NCBI GenBank assembly: GCA_018715565.1
Contig: DVLJ01000074.1
Location: forward strand, 1-42,838
Source of the DNA: Candidatus Ventrimonas merdavium
GTDB taxonomy: Bacteria; Bacillota; Clostridia; Lachnospirales; Lachnospiraceae
Direction of reading: 5' to 3'
Length of the DNA stretch: 42,838 nt
The first letter of the stretch is position 1. Each line of letters starts with the position of its first letter. The notes beneath the pieces were generated by a model, which saw only the letters and a list, made by a program, of their open reading frames with translations, searched no databases and had not been told where the DNA came from. Position numbers and translations under genes: made by a program. This document shows, in pieces, positions 8,030-16,755 of this stretch.

Positions 8030-8054
8030 TTATTCCCATAAAAAGACGTATACT
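8026..8054 (+). promoter_or_regulatory. Internal dcw promoter before mraY
   Basis: TTGATT (8026-8031), 17-nt spacer, TATACT (8049-8054). The -35 overlaps the PBP stop codon. The start point would lie about 95 nt before the mraY ATG. Confidence 0.65.
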
Positions 8055-8154
8055 ACTAGATATGCGGCCCTGCCGGGATGCCTGGGAACGTCTGGGAACA
8101 GGCGGCCTCCGGCAGCGGAGCACGAAAGATTACATACCTGATAGGAGCAGTCAC

Positions 8155-9123
8155 ATGATCAATGAAACCATCCTGGCGATCATTATCGCCTTTGCCATCA
8201 GCGCGATCCTCTGTCCGGTGGTCATCCCATTCCTCCACCGGTTAAAATTCGGCCAGCAGGTGCGGGAGGACGGCCCCCAGGCCCATTTGAAGAAGCAGGG
8301 GACGCCGACCATGGGCGGCCTGGTGATCCTGACCAGCATCGTGATCACCTCGTTATTTTATATGAAGGATTATCCGAAGGTGATCCCGGTGCTCTTCATG
8401 ACCGTGGGCTTCGGCATCGTAGGCTTTTTGGACGATTATATCAAGATCGTCATGAAGCGGTCCGAGGGCCTGAACCCGAAGCAGAAGCTGGCGGGACAGT
8501 TTGTGATCACCGGCATCTTCGCCTATTATCTGATGACGTCCGACGAGGTGGGCACCAGCCTGCTGGTCCCCTTTACCGGAGGGTTTGACGGCGGTCTGTA
8601 CTTAAGCCTGGGCATCCTGTTCGTGCCGTTTCTGTTTTTCGTGGTGCTGGGCACGGACAACGGGGTGAATTTTACCGACGGGCTGGACGGCCTGTGCACC
8701 AGCGTGACGATCCTGGTAGCCACCTTTATGACGATCGTGGCGTTGGGAGAGGAGAGCGGGATCAGCCCGATCACCGGAGCAGTGGTGGGGAGCCTGCTGG
8801 GATTTCTGTTATTTAATGTGTATCCGGCCAAGGTGTTCATGGGAGATACCGGATCCCTGGCCCTGGGAGGATTCGTGGCGGCCAGTGCGTTCATGATGCA
8901 GATGCCGTTATTTATCCCCATCATCGGCCTGATCTATCTGGCGGAAGTGCTTTCCGTGATCCTGCAGGTGTCCTATTTTAAGGCCACCCATGGGAAACGG
9001 ATCTTTAAGATGGCGCCCATCCACCATCATTTTGAGCTGTGCGGATGGTCGGAGACCCGGGTGGTGGCCGTATTCTCCATCACCACGGCGATCCTGTGCC
9101 TGGTAGCGTACCTGGGCTTGTAG
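8155..9123 (+). CDS. mraY: Phospho-N-acetylmuramoyl-pentapeptide transferase
   Basis: 322-residue polytopic membrane enzyme that attaches phospho-MurNAc-pentapeptide to undecaprenyl phosphate, giving lipid I. Family marks: QAHLKKQGTPTMGG, the Asp pair in FLDDYIKIVMKRSEGL, NFTDGLDGL, and HHHFELCGW near the C-terminus. About ten hydrophobic segments are visible. The ATG at 8155 has AGGAG 7 nt before it; longer in-frame starts lack one. A short imperfect duplication of the last codons follows the stop. Confidence 0.96.
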   Translation: MINETILAIIIAFAISAILCPVVIPFLHRLKFGQQVREDGPQAHLKKQGTPTMGGLVILTSIVITSLFYMKDYPKVIPVLFMTVGFGIVGFLDDYIKIVMKRSEGLNPKQKLAGQFVITGIFAYYLMTSDEVGTSLLVPFTGGFDGGLYLSLGILFVPFLFFVVLGTDNGVNFTDGLDGLCTSVTILVATFMTIVALGEESGISPITGAVVGSLLGFLLFNVYPAKVFMGDTGSLALGGFVAASAFMMQMPLFIPIIGLIYLAEVLSVILQVSYFKATHGKRIFKMAPIHHHFELCGWSETRVVAVFSITTAILCLVAYLGL

Positions 9124-9160
9124 ACGTACCTGGGATTGTGAGAAAGAGGAGGAGAGATAC

Positions 9161-10525
9161 ATGAGCAGTCAGAAAGTCTTGGTGGCTGGTTCCGGCAAGA
9201 GCGGGATCGCCGCGGCAAAGCTGATGCTGAAGATGGGCGGCGATGTGGTCCTGTATGACAGCAACGCCAGCTTAGAGGAAGAGAAGCTTCGGGAGAAATT
9301 CGACGAGGAGGAGGCCAAGGGCCGCCTGACCGTAGTGCTGGGCGACCTTGCCCGGACGGACCTTCTGGGCGTGGAGCTGTCTGTGATCAGCCCCGGAATC
9401 CCCTTGGACGCTCCCTTTGTGGCGGTGTTAGACGAGGCCCAGATCCCGATCTGGAGCGAGATCGAGCTGGCTTTCCATGTGGCCAAGGGCAAGCTGGCGG
9501 CGATCACCGGCACCAACGGGAAGACCACTACCACGGCTCTGGTGGGAGAGATCTTAAAGACCCACTTTGAGGAAGTGTTCGTGGTGGGCAATATCGGTAT
9601 CCCTTACACGGAGACGGCGCTGGAGACCACGGATGAGTCGGTGACGGTGGCGGAGGTGTCCAGCTTCCAGCTGGAGACGATCATGAATTTCCGGCCGGAC
9701 GTCAGCGCGATCCTGAACATTACCCCGGATCATTTGAACCGTCACGGCACCATGGAGAATTACATCGAGATCAAGGAGCGGATCTGCGCCAACCAGACGG
9801 AGCAGGACTGGCTGGTACTGAACTACGACGATCCGGTGTTAAAGGAATTTGGAGAGAAGGAAGGGTTAAAGCCCCAGGTGCTCTATTTTTCCAGCACTCA
9901 GACGCTGAAGGACGGATTGTACCTGGACGGGGACGATATCCTGTATTCCTGGAAGGGCCGGAAGGAGACCGTGGTGAACGTCCATGAGCTCCAGCTTCTG
10001 GGCAAGCACAACTTTGAGAACGTGATGGCTGCAGTGGCCATTGCCCTGCGGATGGGCGTGCCGATGGACTGCATCCGGAAGGCGGTGAAGGAGTTTCAGG
10101 CCGTGGAGCACCGGATCGAGTTCGTGCTGGAGCGGGCAGGGGTCAAGTATTACAACGACTCCAAGGGCACCAATCCGGACGCGGCGATCCAGGCGATCCG
10201 GGCGATGCCGGGACCGACGGTGCTGATCGCCGGCGGCTATGACAAGAACAGCGAGTACGACGAATGGATCGAGGAATTCGGCGATAAGGTCAAGTATCTG
10301 GTGCTGATCGGCCAGACCCGGGATAAGATCGCGGAGTGCGCCAGACGGCACGGATTTACGGAGATCATGTACGCGGAGGATATGGCGGAGGCGGTCCAGG
10401 TGTGCGCGGCCTATGCCAATACCGGGGATAACGTGCTGCTGTCCCCGGCCTGCGCCAGCTGGGGCATGTTCGACAACTACGAGCAGCGGGGGGAGATCTT
10501 TAAAGACTGTGTAAGAAATCTGTAG
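9161..10525 (+). CDS. murD: UDP-N-acetylmuramoyl-L-alanine--D-glutamate ligase
   Basis: 454-residue cytoplasmic ATP-dependent Mur ligase adding D-Glu to UDP-MurNAc-L-Ala. The N-terminal Rossmann-like domain starts VLVAGSGKSGIAAAK. The ATP loop is G117-T-N-G-K-T-T. Other marks are ITPDHLNRHG, EHRIEF, YYNDSKGTNPDA and LSPACASWGMFDNYEQRG at the C-terminus. GAGGAGGAG precedes the start at 9161. Ten nucleotides separate it from ftsW. Confidence 0.96.
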   Translation: MSSQKVLVAGSGKSGIAAAKLMLKMGGDVVLYDSNASLEEEKLREKFDEEEAKGRLTVVLGDLARTDLLGVELSVISPGIPLDAPFVAVLDEAQIPIWSEIELAFHVAKGKLAAITGTNGKTTTTALVGEILKTHFEEVFVVGNIGIPYTETALETTDESVTVAEVSSFQLETIMNFRPDVSAILNITPDHLNRHGTMENYIEIKERICANQTEQDWLVLNYDDPVLKEFGEKEGLKPQVLYFSSTQTLKDGLYLDGDDILYSWKGRKETVVNVHELQLLGKHNFENVMAAVAIALRMGVPMDCIRKAVKEFQAVEHRIEFVLERAGVKYYNDSKGTNPDAAIQAIRAMPGPTVLIAGGYDKNSEYDEWIEEFGDKVKYLVLIGQTRDKIAECARRHGFTEIMYAEDMAEAVQVCAAYANTGDNVLLSPACASWGMFDNYEQRGEIFKDCVRNL

Positions 10526-10535
10526 GAGGGAGTCC

Positions 10536-11669
10536 ATGGCAAAGAAAAAGAAGCCGAAGCGGTTTTATGACTATAGCCTGCTGTTCTGCATCATCTTCCT
10601 GACGGCGTTCGGGCTGGTGATGATCTACAGCGCCAGCTCCTACAAGGCTCAGATCGATTATGGGAACGCGTCGTATTTCATGATGCGCCAGCTGATGATC
10701 GCCTCCGCCGGACTGGTGATGGCGATCATTATCTCCAAGCTGGATTATCACTGGTATGCCCGGTTTGCGGTCCTTGCCTATGCGCTGTCCTACGCCCTGA
10801 TGATCGCCGTATCCCTGGTGGGGAAAAAGGTGAACGGAAAGCGGCGCTGGCTGGGGGTGGGAGCCTTGAGCTTCCAGCCCACGGAGTTCGTGAAGATCGC
10901 CCTGATCGTGCTCCTGGCGGCAGTGATCTGCCAGATGGGCAAAAAAGTCAATACCTGGAAGGGCATGGGCATGATCATGGGGCTGACGATCCCCATCGCC
11001 GGCATCGTGGCGGCCAACAACCTAAGCTCCGGCATCATCATCGTAGGCATTGCCTTTGTCATGCTGTTCGTGGCGTGTAAGAAAAGCTGGCCGTTCTTCC
11101 TGTGCGGCGGGCTGGCATTCAGTACGATCTTTATCGCGGGACCGCTGGCAACGTTTTTAGAGAAGGTCAATATCCTGAAGCCCTACCAGATGTCCCGGAT
11201 CCATGTATGGCTGGATCCGGAGGCCTATAAGCTGGACGGCGGCTACCAGGTGCTCCAGGGCCTGTACGCCATCGGCTCCGGCGGCCTGGTGGGCAAGGGA
11301 CTGGGAGAGAGCATCCAGAAGATGGGATTTGTGCCGGAGGCACAGAACGATATGATCTTTTCCATCATCTGCGAGGAGCTGGGACTGTTCGGCGCAGTGT
11401 CGGTCATCCTCATCTTCCTGTTCATGATCTACCGGTTCATGCTGATCGCGGGGAACGCCCCCGATCTGTTCGGTTCTCTTCTGGTGGTAGGCGTGATGGG
11501 ACACATCGCCATCCAGGTGATCTTAAATATCGCCGTGGTGACGAACACGATCCCCAACACCGGCATCACCCTGCCGTTCATCAGCTACGGAGGAACGTCG
11601 GTGATGTTCCTGATGCTGGAGATGGGCATGGTCCTAAGCGTGTCCAACCAGATAAAGCTGGAAAAATAA
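10536..11669 (+). CDS. ftsW: SEDS glycosyltransferase FtsW (or SpoVE paralogue)
   Basis: 377-residue polytopic membrane protein of the SEDS family, which polymerises lipid II together with a class B PBP. The start MIYSASSYKAQ, the segment RRWLGVGALSFQPTEFVKIAL, the LQGLYAIGSGGLVGKGLGES loop and the C-terminal NTGITLPFISYGG are typical of FtsW/SpoVE. Position after murD matches spoVE/ftsW of Bacillus. Sequence alone does not separate the vegetative from the sporulation paralogue. AGGAGGG precedes the ATG. Confidence 0.9.
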   Translation: MAKKKKPKRFYDYSLLFCIIFLTAFGLVMIYSASSYKAQIDYGNASYFMMRQLMIASAGLVMAIIISKLDYHWYARFAVLAYALSYALMIAVSLVGKKVNGKRRWLGVGALSFQPTEFVKIALIVLLAAVICQMGKKVNTWKGMGMIMGLTIPIAGIVAANNLSSGIIIVGIAFVMLFVACKKSWPFFLCGGLAFSTIFIAGPLATFLEKVNILKPYQMSRIHVWLDPEAYKLDGGYQVLQGLYAIGSGGLVGKGLGESIQKMGFVPEAQNDMIFSIICEELGLFGAVSVILIFLFMIYRFMLIAGNAPDLFGSLLVVGVMGHIAIQVILNIAVVTNTIPNTGITLPFISYGGTSVMFLMLEMGMVLSVSNQIKLEK

Positions 11670-11730
11670 AAACCTTTTTCAGGCGGCGTACATAGGATAG
11701 AATAGAGACGAAAAAGCGGGAGGGAACGGC

Positions 11731-13026
11731 TTGTCAGTCATTCATATCCAGGGTATGCAGAGCCTGAACGGAACGATCTTGATCCAAGGTTCCAAAAATG
11801 CGGTGCTGCCAGTGATGGCAGCATCTCTGCTTCATAGAGGCGTTACGGTACTTACCAATGTCCCCGGAATACAGGACGTGTTCTGTATGATGGGGATTTT
11901 AGAATCTATGGGCTGCTGCTGCCGGCTGGACGGCCGCTGCCTGACCATCGACGCCAGCCGGGCGGACCGTCCCCGGGTACCGGAAGGACTGGCGGGGCAG
12001 ATGCGCTCGTCGGTCATGCTGTTAGGGCCGATGCTGGGCCGGTTCGGGGAAGGGGCTACCAGTCATCCCGGAGGCTGTCTGATCGGAAGCCGTCCCATCG
12101 ACCTGCATCTGTCCGGGCTGGAGGCGCTGGGAGCGAAGGTTGAGCTGGCGGGCGGGACTGTCCGGGTGGAGGCCGGCCCCGGGGGGCTGACCGGGCGGGA
12201 GATCGCCCTGGGCTATCCCAGCGTGGGGGCTACGGAGAACATCGTCATGGCGGCGGCCGCGGCCAGGGGGACTACGGTCCTGATCGGGGCGGCGCGGGAG
12301 CCGGAGATCGAGACCCTGTGCCGTTTCCTCCAGGCGGCGGGGGCGGAGATCCGGGGAATCGGCACAGGCTGTCTCCGGATCACAGGCTGCGCCCGGTTCC
12401 GGGATACGGTGTTTGCCATTCCCGGGGACCGGATCGTGGCGGGGACGTATCTGGGCGCAGTGATGGCCGCCGGGGGCTCAGTCTTTTTAAAAGGAGCCCC
12501 GGCAGGACACATGGAAGCCAACCTGCGGCTGGCCCGGGAGATGGGCGCAGGGATCCGGATCCGGGAGGACGGCGGGGGGATTGACGCGTCCATGGACGGG
12601 CGGGCGAAGGCCGCCAGCTTTTCCACCGGGCCGTATCCGGGCTTCCCCACGGATCTGCAGTCGGTGATGATGGCGGTGGCCGCGGCGGGAGTGGGAAGGA
12701 GCCGGATCCAGGAAACGGTTTTTGAAAACCGATTTTCTACAGCAAAGGAATTGCAGAATCTAGGCGCCCATATTATAATAGACGGAAGGACTGCCCTGGT
12801 GGACGGCCGCTCCCCCTTAAGGGGCGGGAAGGTCCGGGCCGCGGATCTGCGGGGCGGGGCCGCCCTGGTGGTGGCCGGGCTTGCGGCGGCCGGCGAGGTG
12901 GAGGTGTCCGGATGCGGACATATCCGCCGGGGATATGAGGATATCTGCCGGGACCTGAAAGAGGCCGGGGCCAGGATCTGGATGGAGGAAGGCGCCGCCT
13001 GTGAAGGCCGGGGCGGCGAGAGCTGA
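11731..13026 (+). CDS. murA: UDP-N-acetylglucosamine 1-carboxyvinyltransferase
   Basis: 431-residue enzyme of the EPSP synthase fold that transfers enolpyruvate from PEP to UDP-GlcNAc, the committed step of peptidoglycan synthesis and the fosfomycin target. The substrate-binding Lys-Asn is in GSKNAVLPVMAA. The PEP-binding cysteine is C116 in GGCLIGSRPIDLH. Also visible are YPGFPTDLQ and RGGAALVVAGLAA. The TTG start at 11731 has GGGAGGG 7-9 nt upstream. The gene is markedly GC-rich even for this window. Fosfomycin sensitivity is expected from the intact Cys, by inference only. Confidence 0.93.
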   Translation: MSVIHIQGMQSLNGTILIQGSKNAVLPVMAASLLHRGVTVLTNVPGIQDVFCMMGILESMGCCCRLDGRCLTIDASRADRPRVPEGLAGQMRSSVMLLGPMLGRFGEGATSHPGGCLIGSRPIDLHLSGLEALGAKVELAGGTVRVEAGPGGLTGREIALGYPSVGATENIVMAAAAARGTTVLIGAAREPEIETLCRFLQAAGAEIRGIGTGCLRITGCARFRDTVFAIPGDRIVAGTYLGAVMAAGGSVFLKGAPAGHMEANLRLAREMGAGIRIREDGGGIDASMDGRAKAASFSTGPYPGFPTDLQSVMMAVAAAGVGRSRIQETVFENRFSTAKELQNLGAHIIIDGRTALVDGRSPLRGGKVRAADLRGGAALVVAGLAAAGEVEVSGCGHIRRGYEDICRDLKEAGARIWMEEGAACEGRGGES

Positions 13027-13073
13027 GCGGCGGCCGGCAGAGACTGAGATGGAAACAAAAGGATAGGGAACCG

Positions 13074-13808
13074 ATGGGTCAGGGAATATCAGAGAACAAA
13101 AGAATAGGCTGGCTGGTGGCGGTCATCGCGGCACTCCTCGTCATGATCCTGTTTCTGTGCATGAGCGTGAAGGAGATCACGGTGACCGGCAACGAGCGGT
13201 ACAGCAGTGAGCAGATCGAGCAGATGCTGTTCCCGGACCGGCTCAGCCGGAACAGCGCGGTCTGCTATGTGCGGAACCGGTTTTTGGAACATGAGACGAT
13301 CCCCTTTGTGGAGGACTATGACGTGGTATTCCAGGGGCCGTCCAAGGTGGAGGTCATCGTCTATGAGAAAAGCGTGGTAGGGTATGTGTCCTACATGAGC
13401 AGCTATATGTATTTTGACAAGGACGGCATCATTGTGGAGAGCACGAGCCAGAAGCTTCCCGGCATCCCCTGGATCACGGGGCTGGATTTTGGGCATATCG
13501 TGCTGTACCAGAAGCTTCCGGTGGAGAGCGGCGAGATCTTCCAGGAGATCCTGAACCTGACCCAGATCCTGTCGATCTATGAGCTGGATGTGGACAAGAT
13601 CCAGTACAACCACTTCGGCGAGGCGACGCTTTACATGGGAGGCATCGAGGTGGTGCTGGGAGATAACCAGAGCCTGAACGGCAAGGTTGCCGAGCTGAGC
13701 GATATGCTCCCCCAGCTGGAGGGCCGTTCCGGGACCCTGTATCTGGACACCTATGATGAGAATAATTCCAGCGCGATGTACGCCTTCAAGCCCAGGGAAC
13801 AGGAATAG
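13074..13808 (+). CDS. ftsQ: FtsQ/DivIB-type cell division protein
   Basis: 244-residue bitopic protein: short cytoplasmic N-terminus, one span (about residues 12-30), then a POTRA domain starting VKEITVTGNERYSSEQIEQM and a beta region. FtsQ/DivIB scaffolds FtsL and DivIC at the septum. POTRA-FtsQ hallmarks are the VTGN motif and the later YFDKDGIIVE. It lies between murA and ftsZ as in many Firmicutes. AAAGGA precedes the ATG at 13074. Confidence 0.88.
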   Translation: MGQGISENKRIGWLVAVIAALLVMILFLCMSVKEITVTGNERYSSEQIEQMLFPDRLSRNSAVCYVRNRFLEHETIPFVEDYDVVFQGPSKVEVIVYEKSVVGYVSYMSSYMYFDKDGIIVESTSQKLPGIPWITGLDFGHIVLYQKLPVESGEIFQEILNLTQILSIYELDVDKIQYNHFGEATLYMGGIEVVLGDNQSLNGKVAELSDMLPQLEGRSGTLYLDTYDENNSSAMYAFKPREQE

Positions 13809-13881
13809 GGACCGGGCTGGATGTATGTAAGAAAAAACAATCCCAGGCACAAATTTACATGGAAAATCTACAAATTAGAGG

Positions 13882-13910
13882 TTGATATTTTCCCGGAAAT
13901 CAAATATAGT
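13882..13910 (+). promoter_or_regulatory. Promoter of ftsZ
   Basis: TTGATA (13882-13887), 17-nt spacer, TATAGT (13905-13910), about 84 nt before the ftsZ start. It lies in a 185-nt AT-rich gap. Confidence 0.7.
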
Positions 13911-13993
13911 ATTAGATAGGCTAGTTTTGAGTTTTATATTACAGAATTGTTACAAAAAGAATGAAGTTCAGAGGTTAAGGAGGAGAGAAAGTC

Positions 13994-15229
13994 TTGTTAG
14001 AGATTAAGATAAATGAGGCAGAAAATTCCGCGAAGATCGTGGTGATCGGTGTCGGCGGCGCGGGGAACAACGCGGTGAACCGCATGATCGACGAGAATAT
14101 CGCCGGTGTAGAATTCATCGGGATCAATACGGACAAGCAGGCGCTCCAGTTCTGCAAGGCTCCCACGGCGATGCAGATCGGCGAGAAGCTGACCAAGGGA
14201 TTGGGTGCAGGTGCGAAGCCGGAGGTAGGCGAGAAGGCGGCGGAGGAGAGCTCCGAGGAGCTGGCTCAGGCGATGAAGGGCGCGGACATGGTGTTCGTTA
14301 CCTGCGGCATGGGCGGCGGCACCGGTACCGGCGCTGCTCCGGTGATCGCGAAGATCGCCAAGGACATGGGCATCCTGACCGTAGGCGTTGTGACCAAGCC
14401 GTTCCGGTTTGAGGCGAAGACCCGTATGGCGAACGCCCTGACCGGGATCGAGAACTTAAAGGAGAGCGTAGATACCCTGATCGTGATCCCCAACGACAAG
14501 CTGCTGGAGATCGTAGACCGCCGGACTACCATGCCGGACGCTCTGAAGAAGGCGGACGAGGTGCTGCAGCAGGCCGTACAGGGCATCACCGACCTGATCA
14601 ACGTACCAGGTCTGATCAACCTGGATTTCGCAGACGTACAGACCGTTATGACCGACAAGGGCATCGCCCACATCGGCATCGGACATGCCAAGGGCGACGA
14701 CAAGGCCATCGAGGCAGTGAAGCAGGCAGTGGCTTCCCCGCTGTTAGAGACCACCATCGAGGGTGCGACCCACGTGATCATCAATATCTCCGGCGACATC
14801 AGCCTGATCGAGGCTAATGAGGCAGCCAGCTACGTACAGGAGCTGGCAGGCGACGACGCCAATATCATCTTCGGTGCGATGTTCGATGAGAACGCACAGG
14901 ATGAGGCGACCATTACCGTGATCGCCACCGGACTGGACGATACCAACAACGCCGGCACCCCGGTGAACAAGGCCATGGCTGGTTTCGGGAACTTCAAGCC
15001 GAAGGCAGCTCCGGCCGGACTGAACCTGAATACCGGCGCGGCAGCAGCAGCGCGCACGGCAGCGACTGCGGAGGGGAACGCTCCGGTGATCAAGCCGGCA
15101 GCTACTCCGACTGGCGCGGCAGGAGTGAAGCCTGGGGCAGGCCAGAGCGGAACGGGGACCCAGTCCGCCTTCCGCCCCATGAACCAGACCCAGATCAATA
15201 TCCCGGATTTCCTGAAGAATAAGCGGTAA
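13994..15229 (+). CDS. ftsZ: Cell division GTPase FtsZ
   Basis: 411-residue tubulin homologue that forms the Z ring. The tubulin signature GGGTGTG spans residues 107-113, followed by [36 protein letters not shown] marks the N-terminal nucleotide domain. After a low-complexity Ala/Gly/Pro linker (about 335-395) the protein ends in the conserved tail IPDFLKNKR that binds FtsA/SepF-type partners. The start is TTG at 13994, with AAGGAGGAG 8 nt upstream. Codon choice is visibly more uniform than in neighbours, fitting high expression. A strong terminator follows. Confidence 0.98.
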   Translation: MLEIKINEAENSAKIVVIGVGGAGNNAVNRMIDENIAGVEFIGINTDKQALQFCKAPTAMQIGEKLTKGLGAGAKPEVGEKAAEESSEELAQAMKGADMVFVTCGMGGGTGTGAAPVIAKIAKDMGILTVGVVTKPFRFEAKTRMANALTGIENLKESVDTLIVIPNDKLLEIVDRRTTMPDALKKADEVLQQAVQGITDLINVPGLINLDFADVQTVMTDKGIAHIGIGHAKGDDKAIEAVKQAVASPLLETTIEGATHVIINISGDISLIEANEAASYVQELAGDDANIIFGAMFDENAQDEATITVIATGLDDTNNAGTPVNKAMAGFGNFKPKAAPAGLNLNTGAAAAARTAATAEGNAPVIKPAATPTGAAGVKPGAGQSGTGTQSAFRPMNQTQINIPDFLKNKR

Positions 15230-15233
15230 GAGA

Positions 15234-15285
15234 CAGGCGCCCTCCGAAGTCGAGAGAGACTTTGGAGGGCGCCTGTTTTGTTTTT
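15234..15285 (+). terminator. Rho-independent terminator of ftsZ
   Basis: 18-nt arms at 15234-15251 and 15258-15275 pair with one G-T wobble around the loop GAGAGA, then TTTTGTTTTT. Confidence 0.95.
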
Positions 15286-15302
15286 CCATAGCGGTCTTGG
15301 TC

Positions 15303-15530
15303 TTATGGCTTCGGCTTTCGCGTGATCAGCCAGCAGATGAGATCAGCCAGGAGCATGAGCAGGATCATCTTGAGGAGATAGCCGGACCGCGACTGGATCA
15401 CCGTTCCCCATGCCGCTCCGGTCTCTCTCCGCGTTCCGATCAGCTCCAGGCCGATCAGCAGGCCGAAGGAGAGTGCGGTCAGGAAACAATATTCGAGGAG
15501 CTTTTTCTTCGGCTTCGCCTGGTGCGTCAT
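15303..15530 (-). CDS. Small membrane protein of unknown function
   Basis: 75 residues: a Lys-rich start (MTHQAKPKKKLLEYC), a hydrophobic segment (about 14-31), a polar middle, a second hydrophobic segment (about 51-68) and a basic end. Not recognised. It is well supported as a real gene: AAAGGAGG sits 7 nt before the ATG, and a 17-nt-spaced promoter lies at 15642-15670 on the same strand. It is convergent with ftsZ and divergent from spoIIGA, so a division or sporulation link is only positional. Confidence 0.65.
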   Translation of the reverse strand: MTHQAKPKKKLLEYCFLTALSFGLLIGLELIGTRRETGAAWGTVIQSRSGYLLKMILLMLLADLICWLITRKPKP

Positions 15531-15641
15531 ATCGCAGCCTCCTTTCTGAGCAGCCGCCCTGACGGTATCTGGGTGCAGACATGGCTGTATTAAAAAAATC
15601 CCTTTTCTCTGATAGTTTCTTGAAATAGATCGATATCCTAT

Positions 15642-15670
15642 ATTTTACAGAATCTAAGGGGCCTGGTCAA
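15642..15670 (-). promoter_or_regulatory. Promoter for the 75-residue membrane protein
   Basis: On the minus strand TTGACC (15665-15670), 17-nt spacer, TAAAAT (15642-15647). Confidence 0.6.
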
Positions 15671-15746
15671 CGGTATTTTGTGATGTCCGTGGATCCTGGC
15701 CCTTCTTCTTGGTATTCTCCCTTTGGCAGGTGCGGCTGTCTAGTTT

Positions 15747-15812
15747 TGTCGAGCAAAAATCGCGGGGGCTGACCCTGGTTCGACAGACATTGACCTTGAG
15801 AATGATTATAAT
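15747..15812 (+). promoter_or_regulatory. Spo0A-controlled promoter of spoIIGA-sigE
   Basis: TATAAT at 15807-15812 has no -35 at normal spacing. TTCGACA (15779-15785) is a perfect Spo0A box (TGTCGAA on the other strand), about 40 bases upstream of the expected start. TGTCGAG (15747-15753) is a second box with one mismatch. TTCGAC to TATAAT leaves 22 nt, the long spacing known for the Bacillus spoIIG promoter that Spo0A~P activates. Confidence 0.7.
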
Positions 15813-15851
15813 GATATCCAGTATGAAGGCGCAGGAGGTGAGGCCCCGCAG

Positions 15852-16727
15852 GTGACGGTATATGTGGATGTGTTGTTTGCAGTAAATCTGGGCATGGACC
15901 TGGTCCTGCTGGGGCTGGTGAAACGGCTGCTGGGGCTGGGAGCCCGGCGCCGCCGGCTCTGGGCCGGGGCAGCCGTAGGCGCGTCCCTGGCCTGCGGGCA
16001 GGCCGCGGCGGGGGCAAAGCTGGCCGCTTCCGGGATGTGGGATCCCATTTCTCAGGGAACGGGATATCTGGAAAGCTGGCAGATCGTGGTCCTGACGGCG
16101 GCTTTTTGCCTTCTGTCCGGGATCCTGATGCTGCTTGCCGCCTTTGGGCGGTGCGGCGTGAGGGAGCTGCTGCGCAGGTTTCTGGCCCTGGGACTTTGTA
16201 CGGCCGGGGCGGGAGGCCTGTGCGCCGCGGCGGTGCAGACGGCAGGACCCGGCGGCGTTCTCTCTGGAGGTGGGCCGCTTGGCGGTCCCCTGCCTGTGGG
16301 GACGCTCCTCTGTCTGGGGGCGGCGGTGTGGTTCGGAGGCCGTGCCTGCCTGCGGACGTTCCAGGCAAGGAGGATGGAGGCGGCGCGGTATCAGGTGGTG
16401 CTCCATTATCACGGGAAGGAAAAGCAGGTGGAGGCTCTGTGGGATACGGGGAACCGGCTCTATGAGCCCTATGGGCACCAGCCGGTCCATGTGCTCAGCC
16501 GGGAGGCCTGCAAAGGATTCTGCGAGAGCGTCAGCCAGGTCATCTACATCCCGTTCCGCTCGGTGGGGGCCGCCTGGGGTCTGCTTCCGGGAGTGCGGAT
16601 GGACGAGATGGAGGTCTTAAAGGACGGCCGCCTTATCCGCCGCTATGAACGGCCCTGGGTGGCCATCAGCCGGGAGCCGCTTTCGCCCCGGCGCCAGTAT
16701 GAGATGCTTCTGCATGGGGAGCAGTAA
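15852..16727 (+). CDS. spoIIGA: Sigma-E processing peptidase SpoIIGA
   Basis: 291 residues: an N-terminal half of about five membrane spans starting [19 protein letters not shown], then a soluble aspartic-protease-like domain with the catalytic motif D198-T-G-N in [13 protein letters not shown]. SpoIIGA sits in the sporulation septum and cleaves pro-sigma-E in the mother cell after a signal from the forespore. GTG at 15852 follows AGGAGGTG. The gene lies 28 nt before sigE, its substrate, as in the Bacillus spoIIG operon. The hydrophobic half is rich in Gly and Ala, in line with the high GC. Confidence 0.92.
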   Translation: MTVYVDVLFAVNLGMDLVLLGLVKRLLGLGARRRRLWAGAAVGASLACGQAAAGAKLAASGMWDPISQGTGYLESWQIVVLTAAFCLLSGILMLLAAFGRCGVRELLRRFLALGLCTAGAGGLCAAAVQTAGPGGVLSGGGPLGGPLPVGTLLCLGAAVWFGGRACLRTFQARRMEAARYQVVLHYHGKEKQVEALWDTGNRLYEPYGHQPVHVLSREACKGFCESVSQVIYIPFRSVGAAWGLLPGVRMDEMEVLKDGRLIRRYERPWVAISREPLSPRRQYEMLLHGEQ

Positions 16728-16755
16728 GGAAAGAACAGACTTGGAGGAAAAATGG

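Noticed and set aside
9100-9140. Short duplication at the mraY stop
   Set aside because: About 18 nt, imperfect, no feature attached; probably slippage.
11731-13026. EPSP synthase (aroA) instead of murA
   Set aside because: The Cys116 loop and the GSKNAVLP start are MurA-specific, and the setting is a wall gene cluster.
15654-16490. Pro/Arg/Gln-rich minus-strand frames opposite spoIIGA
   Set aside because: Low-complexity shadow of a GC-rich gene carrying a DTG motif.
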